DNA from: Sediminicola sp. YIK13
GTDB taxonomy: Bacteria; Bacteroidota; Bacteroidia; Flavobacteriales; Flavobacteriaceae
Direction: 5' to 3'
NCBI RefSeq assembly: GCF_001430825.1
Contig: NZ_CP010535.1
Span: forward strand, 1,654,501 to 1,718,500
DNA length: 64,000 bases
Every line of letters begins with the position of its first letter. Within the stretch, counting starts at the first letter, position 1. The notes under the pieces were generated by a model. That model saw nothing but the letters and a program-made list of their open reading frames with translations. It was not told the DNA's origin and searched no databases. Positions 43,798 to 50,911 of this stretch are shown here, one piece after another. The position numbers were made by a program, and so were the translations under genes.

Positions 43798-44157
43798 ATG
43801 CAAAAGCTTACCAATAAGGAAGAGGAGATCATGAAAATACTTTGGCAGTTAAAAAAGGCCTTTGTTAAGGAAATCATGGCAGAAATAAAAGATGACCAAC
43901 CCCATTACAACACCCTGTCCACCATTGTTCGTAATCTGGAAGACAAAAAGTATGTATCACACGAAGCTTTTGGAAACACCCACAGATATTATCCATTGAT
44001 CACTAAGGAGGATTATCGGAAAAAATATATAAACTCCACGTTGGCAGACTATTATGACAACTCCTATAAAAGCATGGTATCCTTTTTCGCCAAGGAAGAT
44101 AAGATCTCTGTCGCGGAATTGAAAGAAATTATTAACCTCATCGAAAAGAGCAAATAA
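43798..44157 (+). CDS. BlaI/MecI/CopY-family transcriptional repressor
   Basis: The 119-residue protein is a winged-helix repressor: LTNKEEEIMKILWQLKKAFVKEIMAEI, then YNTLSTIVRNLEDKKYVSHEAFGNTHRYYPLITKEDYR, the full N-terminal DNA-binding domain and hinge of BlaI. The C-terminal part drives dimerisation and contains the usual protease-sensitive helix (FFAKEDKISVAELKEII). It overlaps functionally with the M56 protease gene that starts 1 nt after its stop. The operator array upstream supports self-repression. Confidence 0.92.
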   Translation: MQKLTNKEEEIMKILWQLKKAFVKEIMAEIKDDQPHYNTLSTIVRNLEDKKYVSHEAFGNTHRYYPLITKEDYRKKYINSTLADYYDNSYKSMVSFFAKEDKISVAELKEIINLIEKSK

Positions 44158-44158
44158 T

Positions 44159-46042
44159 ATGGAACCTTTTATAATATACCTATTAAAATCATCGGGCATA
44201 GTTCTTCTATTTCTCTTATGCTATGCCGTGATGCTTCAAAAAGAAACTTCGTTCAAATCGAATCGTATTTTTTTATTGTCGGGTATTTTCTTCGCCATAG
44301 TACTGCCCTTGGTGACTTTCACCAAAACCATATGGGTAAATGCACCCCTATATCTTCAAGAGACCAGTAGTGCATTTCAAATAGCTCCCCAGGAATACCA
44401 GGAGCCTTTTAATTGGCCTGGGGTATTGCTTCTCTTATATGGAATGGGATGCGTCATTTTATTGGCCCGATTTATCGTTCAATTATTATCCTTAAAAAAG
44501 TTACTCCGGGAAAGCAACATCAAAAAGATCGGAGCTTTTAAAATGGTGGAATCACCTCAAAATATAGCACCTTTTTCATTTTTCAACTATATCGTCCTAC
44601 ACAAGCCTGCCTATTCCAAGGAGGAGCTTTCAAGTATCCTGATCCATGAGAAGGCGCATGTGAGAGGTGCACATTCCCTTGATATCCTCTTTATGCATAT
44701 GGTATCTATTTTTTTATGGTTCAATCCATTCATTTGGCTCTATAAATCCTACATGGAACAAAATTTAGAATTTATAGCGGACCATCAAACAGCTGAAATC
44801 AAGCAAAACAAAAAAAGCTATCAATATCTTCTGCTAAAAACAAGTATGGGAAGTCATCAATTCTCAATTGTAAATCCATTTTTTAATTCATTAATCAAAA
44901 AACGAATCGTCATGTTAAACAAACAAAAATCAAACAAAAAGCAAATGTGGAAATACGCTATGGTCATTCCCATGCTCATTGGGTTTATCTTCCTTTTCAA
45001 TGTAGAGACCGTGGCCCAATACAGAACAGAAAACAGCGAAGTGTTAGTACAGCAGGAAGTGGTGTTCACCATCACTAAAGAACAAACCAATAAAGAATTG
45101 GATGATCTTAAGAAGGAAATTAAAGCTAACCAAGAAGGCACATTAAAATACAGTGGCCTCAAAAGAAATAAGGCAGGAGAAATTTCCGCCATCACAATTG
45201 AATATAAAGGTAAAGAGAAGGGAATTGTCAGAGCCAGTTATAATGAAGAGGACGGCATTGACCCAGTAACGTTCGGCACCAATGATAATGGGGGCATGTT
45301 TATTATGTCCGGGGAACGCGATATGACCTTTAGGTCTGATGCTTTGCACGCCAATTCAAGGAATATAAAAATTAGAAAGGAGATTGATCGTGCCAAAAGA
45401 GACATGGAGAATAGCTTCACTTTTAATGACAAGGAAAAGCGTGTAGTTATTTTACAGGAAAATGGTGAGGAAACCATTATGGTCAATGGTAAAAAAATGA
45501 CCAGGGAAGAGTTTGAAGAAATGGAAAAGGGGGATGATGATGAGGAAATTATTATTAAAAAAATACAGAAAGGTGATGGAGAGGATAATATTTGGATTGA
45601 GTCCTCTGGCAACAAATCCCAAAAGATAATAATTAAAGAAGTAGATGGTAAAAAGACCATTGAAATTGACGGGAAAAAAATATCGCCGGAAGATTACGAA
45701 AAAATGAAGATAAATGGAGAATCCCACCAAATGAGAATACATATGGACCATGAAAAAAGCAAGGGCAAAATAAAGTCAGTTTTTATAATGAAAGATGGGG
45801 ACGCGGAATTAGACGAGGACTATGAGGAAGAGGTCATACACTCCACCTTTATGAATTTGGCGGATAGCATAGATGTAAAAATAATGATTGATGGCAAGGA
45901 ATCTACGAAGGCCGAAATGCAAAAACTATCACCAGATGAAATTGCCACCGTTGACATTTTAAAAGAAGAAAATGATAACGGAAATCCAGATGGACAAAAT
46001 AATACTGCGGTTATAAAAATTCGGACGAAGAAGAAACAATAA
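44159..46042 (+). CDS. M56-family (BlaR1-like) membrane metallopeptidase
   Basis: The 627-residue protein has four membrane segments in the first 290 residues. The zinc-protease motif ILIHEKAHVRGAHSLDIL (HExxH) is followed by a helix and NLEFIADHQTAE, as in BlaR1/MecR1. A fourth helix (YAMVIPMLIGFIFLF) leads to an exported C-terminal part of about 340 residues. This is not a penicillin-binding sensor; it has repeated units of the form DGK-K-[IM]-[ST]-x-E-[DE]-[YF]-E-x-M (about residues 440-520) and a final DGKESTKAEMQKLSPDEIATVDILK. The signal sensed is unknown. It presumably cleaves the BlaI-like repressor. Confidence 0.88.
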   Translation: MEPFIIYLLKSSGIVLLFLLCYAVMLQKETSFKSNRIFLLSGIFFAIVLPLVTFTKTIWVNAPLYLQETSSAFQIAPQEYQEPFNWPGVLLLLYGMGCVILLARFIVQLLSLKKLLRESNIKKIGAFKMVESPQNIAPFSFFNYIVLHKPAYSKEELSSILIHEKAHVRGAHSLDILFMHMVSIFLWFNPFIWLYKSYMEQNLEFIADHQTAEIKQNKKSYQYLLLKTSMGSHQFSIVNPFFNSLIKKRIVMLNKQKSNKKQMWKYAMVIPMLIGFIFLFNVETVAQYRTENSEVLVQQEVVFTITKEQTNKELDDLKKEIKANQEGTLKYSGLKRNKAGEISAITIEYKGKEKGIVRASYNEEDGIDPVTFGTNDNGGMFIMSGERDMTFRSDALHANSRNIKIRKEIDRAKRDMENSFTFNDKEKRVVILQENGEETIMVNGKKMTREEFEEMEKGDDDEEIIIKKIQKGDGEDNIWIESSGNKSQKIIIKEVDGKKTIEIDGKKISPEDYEKMKINGESHQMRIHMDHEKSKGKIKSVFIMKDGDAELDEDYEEEVIHSTFMNLADSIDVKIMIDGKESTKAEMQKLSPDEIATVDILKEENDNGNPDGQNNTAVIKIRTKKKQ

Positions 46043-46060
46043 TTTATGCTTGGTTCATTA

Positions 46061-46092
46061 AAATTCGCTCTTAACCAGAGCGAATTTTTTTT
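46061..46092 (+). terminator. Terminator after blaI-M56 operon
   Basis: AAATTCGCTCT (46061-46071), loop TAACC, AGAGCGAATTT (46077-46087), then T-run. Confidence 0.92.
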
Positions 46093-46405
46093 TAAGTAAA
46101 AAAAGATGAAACCATATTTTTTTATAAATTAGTGCATTACAATGCCCTAGGCATCCCAAAAAAGAGCCAAACTCCCCCTTCAGCTCTTACAGATTACAAC
46201 ATCTGATACGTTTTTAATTACAAACTTCAACTTTTTACAAGGTTGATGCTATAAATCTAAAACAGTATAGATTTATTTGGTGGTATAATTATATGCAAAT
46301 ACATTAAATCGTATATCAATGCTTGGAAATATAAATTGGATAGTAGTATATTGAGATAATAATCGACTGCACTAGTCCTATTTACTAACCTTAAAACAAT
46401 GAATT

Positions 46406-46468
46406 ATGATCACTCTTGCTAAATTTTTAATTTTCGTGTTGATGTCACTTATCATGATATTAACTTAA
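46406..46468 (+). CDS. Candidate 20-residue hydrophobic peptide
   Basis: A 20-codon frame (MITLAKFLIFVLMSLIMI...) that is almost entirely hydrophobic after one Lys. A hairpin terminator follows 27 nt downstream. Size and composition resemble a small membrane peptide or type I toxin-like product, but no antisense RNA or clear promoter is evident. The surrounding 46093-46405 stretch is AT-rich without assignable features. Confidence 0.3.
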   Translation: MITLAKFLIFVLMSLIMILT

Positions 46469-46495
46469 AATCTATCATACTAGGCCCATATATAA

Positions 46496-46523
46496 AAAAG
46501 GGAGCCGCAAGGCACCCTTTTCA
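46496..46523 (+). terminator. Terminator-like hairpin
   Basis: AAAAGGG-A-GCC (46496-46506), loop GCAA, GGC-A-CCCTTTT (46511-46521), with one internal A-A mismatch. It lies between the tiny hydrophobic frame and the promoter of the next small gene. Confidence 0.65.
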
Positions 46524-46552
46524 TTGTCATTGTAAGATATCTACTATATTTG
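46523..46552 (+). promoter_or_regulatory. Promoter of the 50-residue protein gene
   Basis: ATTG (46523-46526), 18-nt spacer, TATATTTG (46545-46552), 12 nt before the ATG. Good match to the Bacteroidota consensus. Confidence 0.65.
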
Positions 46553-46564
46553 GAAAAAATAACA

Positions 46565-46717
46565 ATGAAAAAACTCTTCTTTAAATTCCTGGCCAAAATA
46601 AACCAATTGCTCCTTCCTTCTTATTCAAAAAAACAACTGGACCTTTCCAAAGCCACCAAAGCACAAATGGCAATTATTGGTTGGCGCTATTATGTGACAA
46701 TACAAGCCTTGGGCTAG
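46565..46717 (+). CDS. Conserved-looking 50-residue basic protein
   Basis: ATG at 46565 opens a 50-codon gene: MKKLFFKFLAKINQLLLPSY, then a KKQLDLSKATKAQ segment and the end IIGWRYYVTIQALG. Rich in Lys at the N-terminus with an aromatic GWRYYV patch. From memory, Flavobacteriaceae carry very similar short proteins, sometimes mislabelled SsrA-binding protein; I cannot check that here. A well-placed promoter directly upstream supports expression. It converges on the LacI gene with a 4-nt gap. Confidence 0.65.
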   Translation: MKKLFFKFLAKINQLLLPSYSKKQLDLSKATKAQMAIIGWRYYVTIQALG

Positions 46718-46721
46718 TGTT

Positions 46722-47720
46722 TCAATAAATCCTCTTCTCTATACTATCAATACTCACTGCACGTATTGCCTCTACGGCATTAGCTTCTAATTGGGATATC
46801 AGTAGCTCAGCCGATTGCTCTCCGAGAAACTTACCGCGTTGTGAGATGGGAGTAACTCCCTTTATATTTTCAAAAGAGGATTTCTCATTGGAAAACCCAA
46901 AAATAAGTAATTGGCCTGTTTCCAAATATTTACGAACCTTCAAATCATTGATGATGGTTTCCAATAAATACTGATTTGAGACGATCAATACTTTTATGCT
47001 ATTGGTATTAATTTTCTCCACAACATCTTTTACAAAAGTTTCTTCCCCGTTGGATTTCAACAATCGTATACCTTTAAGTTGATGCTCGGCATTCAGGGCA
47101 TCTAAAATTCCCATTTTTCTTTTATCCAGATATATAGCATCTGAAAAGGAATCCACCACCAAAACGTTATCGGATTTGGAAAGCTTTATGTTCTTGATGG
47201 AATTATAAGCCTCCTTATAAAAGTCGATGCTTACCCTATGGGCATTCAATTCCTCTGGCACCTTATTGGTAAGTACTACTTCCATGCCCGAGTTGATGAC
47301 TTTTTTTATATGATCATATTTCTCTTGTAAGATAGTTTCATCTGTCAAGGAAATAATGATCCCATCAATTCCTTTATCACTCAAAAAATTTAAATTCTCA
47401 TCTTCACGTATCACACTATAATTAGAAGTACACAATATGGCATTGTACCCATGAATATGGGCGACCTTCTCTATCCCTATGAACAACTTAGCGGAGAACC
47501 TGTCCAAGACACTGGGAATTATCACACCAATGGTTTTGGTCCTTCCCTTTTTAAGGCTCAACCCCAACGAATTTGGCCTGTATTTATATTCTAAAGCCAC
47601 CTCCTTCACCCTTTTCTTGGTGATGTCACTTATCTCCGTGCTATTGTTCAAAGCTTTGGATACCGTTGATGGAGACAAATTTAAAATCTTGGAAAGATCT
47701 TTAAGTGTTAGGTTTTTCAC
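46722..47720 (-). CDS. LacI-family transcriptional regulator
   Basis: The 332-residue protein has the LacI helix-turn-helix LTLKDLSKILNLSPSTVSKALNNSTEISDITKKRVKEVALEY and hinge RPNSLGLSLKKGRTKTIGVIIPS. A periplasmic-binding-protein-like sensor domain follows (DGIIISLTDE, VLVVDSFSD, TPISQRGKFLGEQSAELLI). The frame opens with TTG at 47756, but GTG at 47720 (KNLTLKDL) matches family starts and is used. Sugar-type ligand is likely. The nearest carbohydrate genes are the beta-glucan locus 3 kb away, but a link is speculative. Confidence 0.88.
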   Translation of the reverse strand: MKNLTLKDLSKILNLSPSTVSKALNNSTEISDITKKRVKEVALEYKYRPNSLGLSLKKGRTKTIGVIIPSVLDRFSAKLFIGIEKVAHIHGYNAILCTSNYSVIREDENLNFLSDKGIDGIIISLTDETILQEKYDHIKKVINSGMEVVLTNKVPEELNAHRVSIDFYKEAYNSIKNIKLSKSDNVLVVDSFSDAIYLDKRKMGILDALNAEHQLKGIRLLKSNGEETFVKDVVEKINTNSIKVLIVSNQYLLETIINDLKVRKYLETGQLLIFGFSNEKSSFENIKGVTPISQRGKFLGEQSAELLISQLEANAVEAIRAVSIDSIEKRIY

Positions 47721-47916
47721 GTGCTGTTTGGTATTTAAAATCCTTATTTTTAACAATATAACAACTTTGGACCTTACTCCACTTGTCGTTATTAAGGATT
47801 TGATACAAAAATAGACAGTTCACAGCATTTTCAATACAGAATTCTAAAAAAGTAAATCTTTAGAGCATGGCCATTTCATGAAATAGACTTATTTTAATTT
47901 CTTTTTGCAATAGTTC

Positions 47917-47947
47917 TTTGCTGTAAATGCAAAAAGAAATATATTTG
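47917..47947 (+). promoter_or_regulatory. Promoter of tRNA-Arg
   Basis: Perfect Bacteroidota promoter: TTTG (47917-47920), 19-nt spacer, TATATTTG (47940-47947). A hairpin TTAGCGA-GGAAA-TCGCTAA (47955-47973) lies in the leader, 4 nt before the tRNA. Confidence 0.85.
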
Positions 47948-47977
47948 CACCCCGTTAGCGAGGAAATCGCTAAAAAA

Positions 47978-48051
47978 GGCCTCGTGGCGCAACTGAATAG
48001 CGCATCTGATTACGGCTCAGAAGGTTACAGGTTTGAATCCTGTCGAGGTCA
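47978..48051 (+). tRNA. tRNA-Arg(ACG)
   Basis: Full cloverleaf: acceptor GGCCTCG/CGAGGTC plus A discriminator; D arm GCGC...GCGC; anticodon arm TCTGA-TTACGGC-TCAGA with anticodon ACG; T arm ACAGG-TTTGAAT-CCTGT. CCA is not encoded. It reads CGU/CGC/CGA arginine codons after A34-to-inosine editing. Confidence 0.95.
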
Positions 48052-48071
48052 CGAATAAATAGCATAATAAG

Positions 48072-48103
48072 AAAAAACGCCAAGCTTGCTTGAGCGTTTT
48101 TTT
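48072..48103 (+). terminator. Terminator after tRNA-Arg
   Basis: AAAACGC-CAAG, loop CTTG, CTTG-A-GCGTTTT, ending in a run of seven T; 21 nt after the tRNA. Confidence 0.85.
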
Positions 48104-48113
48104 GTTTGTGCTA

Positions 48114-48350
48114 TTTTCAAAGCGGAGCTTTAAAGGATGTGCGCAAGCAAATCCTGTTTCGTATTCCCGTTAGATTTTCACCCTTTTCCGAAGACAAGTG
48201 CAGTGTCGTGTTTTTGATTTTCAAAGTGGAGCTTTGTAGGATGTGCACAAGCCAATCCTTTTTCGGATTCCCATTCAATTTTCACTCTGAATAGAAATTA
48301 GGCGTAGTGTGTCTGTTTATGCTATTTTAAAAGAGGAAGTTAAAAGAATA
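48114..48350. repeat. Imperfect 104-bp tandem repeat downstream of tRNA-Arg
   Basis: Copy 1 starts at 48114 (TTTTCAAAGCGGAGCTTT), copy 2 at 48218 (TTTTCAAAGTGGAGCTTT), with about 75-80 percent identity over their first 65 bp by eye. A third decayed copy starts near 48325 (TTTTAAAAGAGGAAG). Both full copies contain AGGATGTGC-CAAGC-AATCCT, an inverted repeat (AGGAT...ATCCT). An open frame through the copies is a by-product of the repeat. Confidence 0.7.
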
Positions 48351-48378
48351 GGCACTCATTAAGTTGACTTGAACTTAA

Positions 48379-48600
48379 TTAGGAGATTGCATATCGCAGT
48401 ATGAGCAGAAGCACACCCAAATAGAAAACCAAGACTCCAACTATACCTAGAAATTTTCCAAAATAATCTTTCAATAATGGTTTTTTTGATACTCCCAATT
48501 CATTTTTAGTAGTGTTCAACTTAATGTTTTCCAATATTTTATATGCAATAACAGCTATTATTGCACCTAAAACCATTAGAATAATACCTTTGGATATCAT
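48379..48600 (-). CDS. Small two-helix membrane protein
   Basis: From the ATG at 48600 a 73-residue protein with two membrane helices (ISKGIILMVLGAIIAVIAYKI and FLGIVGVLVFYLGVLLLIL) joined by a basic loop. No family recognised. A longer frame adds 23 residues with no clear merit. Between it and the stress-protein gene (48601-48827) lies only AT-rich sequence with a weak hairpin (AAACCCA 48768-48774 / TGGGTTT 48793-48799) that may terminate the latter. Confidence 0.55.
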   Translation of the reverse strand: MISKGIILMVLGAIIAVIAYKILENIKLNTTKNELGVSKKPLLKDYFGKFLGIVGVLVFYLGVLLLILRYAIS

Positions 48601-48827
48601 TTGAAGACTATTTTTGGGAATTGTAAATTTACGTTGTATCAGGCACAAATGTACCCAAGTAAATAACAATGGTCGTAATCATTATCTATATTTTAACATG
48701 GGACATCTCGATGTAAAAATAAGGCTGCTTCTCAAAGGAGAGTCAAAAAAAGGTATCAAAACCAAACAAACCCACTAAGAGGACTTTATTAATGGGTTTA
48801 TTGGAATTAATTGTTGGTTTGGAAAAC

Positions 48828-49667
48828 TTATAGATTGAACTTATTGAAGCTCATAAGGGGTACATTTATATGTCCCTCTAATTTTTTTACCATACTGGTA
48901 TGGAATAGTTTGTTTAAAAATCCCTTTTCCTCACGCTGTAAAAGGACTAATAAATCTGCCCCAAGCTGCTCCACCTGGTTTCTTAATTCGTGCTCTATCG
49001 TATCAGAAAAAACTAATTTGAAGTCGAATTTTTGACCTTTCACATGCTGTTGCAACATCTCTTTAAACCATTCCATTTGATCCTTTCCTGCATATTCTGC
49101 TTCAGTTGAAATATGCACAATATGGACTTTTGCATCCATTGCCTTTGCCATAGGCGCCAATTTTTTTATCGCTTCAATATCAGCCTCCATGAAATCTGTA
49201 GCGTATAGGATCTTCTTAATAGGCTTGCCGCCGGAATTAGGGACAATCATCAAAGGACAAGATAATTTTTCCACCAAACTTTTTCCAATATCACCAACGA
49301 ACAACCCCCGCTCTGTATGTTTATCCTTTCTACCAATAAGGACCAAACCTGCAGCGAGATTTTTAGAACCTTCCACAATCGCCTCCGTGATGGAATCATT
49401 CGATACTACTTCAAATTTTATGTTCTTGCCATCCAATCCGCCTTTTAAATGTTGGGCACAATAGTTTGCCAAAATTTCTTTTTGCTCCTTCAAAACATGA
49501 TACTCTATTTGCTCTGGAGGTCTAGAAACCATAACCCTTATAGGCTCCATCTCGTGGGTATTAAAAACGATTAATTGTGCACCCAACTTTTCACTTAGCT
49601 CATAGGCATACCTCAATACGGGTGCAGAGTTCTCTGTACGATCTGTAGCATAAAAAATAGCATTCAT
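48828..49667 (-). CDS. Universal stress protein, tandem UspA domains
   Basis: The 279-residue protein has two Usp folds: MNAIFYATDRTENSAPVLRYAYELSEKLGAQLIVFNTHE to LVLIGRKDKHTERGLFVGDIGKSLVEKLSCPLMIVP (about 1-150), and KKILYATDFMEADIEAIKKLAPMAKAMDAKVHIVHI to ADLLVLLQREEKGFLNKLFHTSMVKKLEGHINVPLMSF. Neither copy shows the full ATP-binding G-x2-G-x9-G-S/T motif. Divergent from the YeeE/YedE pair, which suggests a shared stress or sulfur context at most. Confidence 0.88.
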   Translation of the reverse strand: MNAIFYATDRTENSAPVLRYAYELSEKLGAQLIVFNTHEMEPIRVMVSRPPEQIEYHVLKEQKEILANYCAQHLKGGLDGKNIKFEVVSNDSITEAIVEGSKNLAAGLVLIGRKDKHTERGLFVGDIGKSLVEKLSCPLMIVPNSGGKPIKKILYATDFMEADIEAIKKLAPMAKAMDAKVHIVHISTEAEYAGKDQMEWFKEMLQQHVKGQKFDFKLVFSDTIEHELRNQVEQLGADLLVLLQREEKGFLNKLFHTSMVKKLEGHINVPLMSFNKFNL

Positions 49668-49844
49668 TATTGTATGTTTTAGAAGTTTAAATTTATTGGC
49701 ATTCTAAGAATCTAGAAATGACAATGGTCATACCCATCAAATTAAATTTGTGCAGACTTAACCAGTAGGAATATTATCCTTGTGTAACCATTATTACATA
49801 GTACTTCTGAATTTCCACTTATATTTACACAAAATTTTTGAGCT

Positions 49845-50402
49845 ATGGAATTTATTTTACAACCTTGGCCCTGGTATGTTTCCGGTCCGTTAATAGCCAT
49901 GGTCATGTTATTGCTGATTTATTTTGGCAGAACGTTTGGCATGTCGTCCAACCTAAGGACTTTATGTACCATTGGAGGGGCTGGAAAATATTCGGATTTC
50001 TTCAGGTTCGATTGGAAGGCCCAACGCTGGAATCTCACAGTGGTACTTGGAGCTATTATTGGGGGTTTTGTTGCCACCCAATTCCTTTCAGACAATTCGG
50101 TCATCGCATTAAGCGCGGAAACCATATCCGATTTAGGGAAATTTGGCTTCACCAGCATAGGCGAAAGCCTTTTGCCTGCTGAAATTTATGGTTGGGATAA
50201 TGTGTTGAGCATAAAGGGACTTTCCATCTTGATCGTAGGAGGTTTTCTTGTAGGTTTCGGCACACGTTATGCGGGAGGATGCACCTCTGGTCATGCCATA
50301 ACAGGGCTTAGCAACCTTCAATTGCCTTCTTTAATAGCAGTGATCGGATTTTTTATTGGTGGTCTTATCATGACCCATTTTATCTTACCCCTTATATTTT
50401 AA
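49845..50402 (+). CDS. YeeE/YedE-family transporter, first half
   Basis: The 185-residue membrane protein has about five helices and the family motif LVGFGTRYAGGCTSGHAITGLSNLQLPS, whose Cys is implicated in sulfur-compound transport in YeeE (thiosulfate). It is only half the size of full-length YeeE. The second half is encoded by the next gene, 2 nt downstream. Together they form a split transporter common in Bacteroidota. Substrate (thiosulfate or related) inferred from family. Confidence 0.88.
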   Translation: MEFILQPWPWYVSGPLIAMVMLLLIYFGRTFGMSSNLRTLCTIGGAGKYSDFFRFDWKAQRWNLTVVLGAIIGGFVATQFLSDNSVIALSAETISDLGKFGFTSIGESLLPAEIYGWDNVLSIKGLSILIVGGFLVGFGTRYAGGCTSGHAITGLSNLQLPSLIAVIGFFIGGLIMTHFILPLIF

Positions 50403-50404
50403 GT

Positions 50405-50818
50405 ATGAAGTTTCTAAAGTTTTTATTTGTCGGTATATTTTTCGGTATTGTCTTGGTTAAATCCGAAGCCGTTTCATGGTATCGAATTTTTGAAATGTTC
50501 AAATTTCAATCCTTTCACATGTATGGCATTATTGGATCTGCAGTGTTCTTAGGGGTTATCGGGGTTTGGCTTATCAAAAAATTCAAGGTCCACAGTACAG
50601 AAGGAAAAGAGATATTTCTACCTCCAAAAAACAAAAGCATTGCACGTTATATTTTAGGAGGAACCATATTTGGATTAGGCTGGGGATTGGCAGGGGCCTG
50701 TCCAGGCCCCATGTACATTCTTTTAGGGACGGGTGTGTTTACTATGCTTATAGTTATCGGAGCAGCCTTATTGGGCACCTTTGCTTATGGTGTCTTAAAA
50801 GATAAATTACCTCATTAA
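50405..50818 (+). CDS. YeeE/YedE-family transporter, second half (DUF6691)
   Basis: The 137-residue membrane protein has four helices and the matching Cys motif GGTIFGLGWGLAGACPGPMYILLGTG. It begins 2 nt after its partner, so the two are co-translated. Each half contributes one Cys-containing re-entrant segment to the predicted pore. No rhodanese or sulfur dioxygenase gene adjoins the pair here. Confidence 0.88.
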   Translation: MKFLKFLFVGIFFGIVLVKSEAVSWYRIFEMFKFQSFHMYGIIGSAVFLGVIGVWLIKKFKVHSTEGKEIFLPPKNKSIARYILGGTIFGLGWGLAGACPGPMYILLGTGVFTMLIVIGAALLGTFAYGVLKDKLPH

Positions 50819-50880
50819 TCTTTTAATGGTCTGCTACAATGAGTTTACTTATTAGGCACTCACCTTATTTAGGAACACAT

Positions 50881-50910
50881 CAATAATAAAGATAATTACG
50901 ATTATTATTG
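50881..50910. repeat. AT-rich inverted repeat at the end of the GH17 gene
   Basis: CAATAATAA (50881-50889) / TTATTATTG (50902-50910), directly at the GH17 stop. Could be a weak terminator of the beta-glucan operon; no T-run. Confidence 0.4.
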
Positions 50911-50911
50911 A

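Noticed and set aside
46722-47720. LacI protein as the confirmed regulator of the beta-glucan locus
   Set aside because: It is separated by tRNA, stress and transporter genes, and no shared operator was seen; the link is only speculative.
48106-48294. 62-codon frame after tRNA-Arg
   Set aside because: It is a read-through of the 104-bp repeat copies; Phe-rich, no homology pattern, starts next to the tRNA terminator.
48114-48350. CRISPR-like array
   Set aside because: Units are 104 bp, diverged and contiguous; no short constant repeats with unique spacers and no cas genes.
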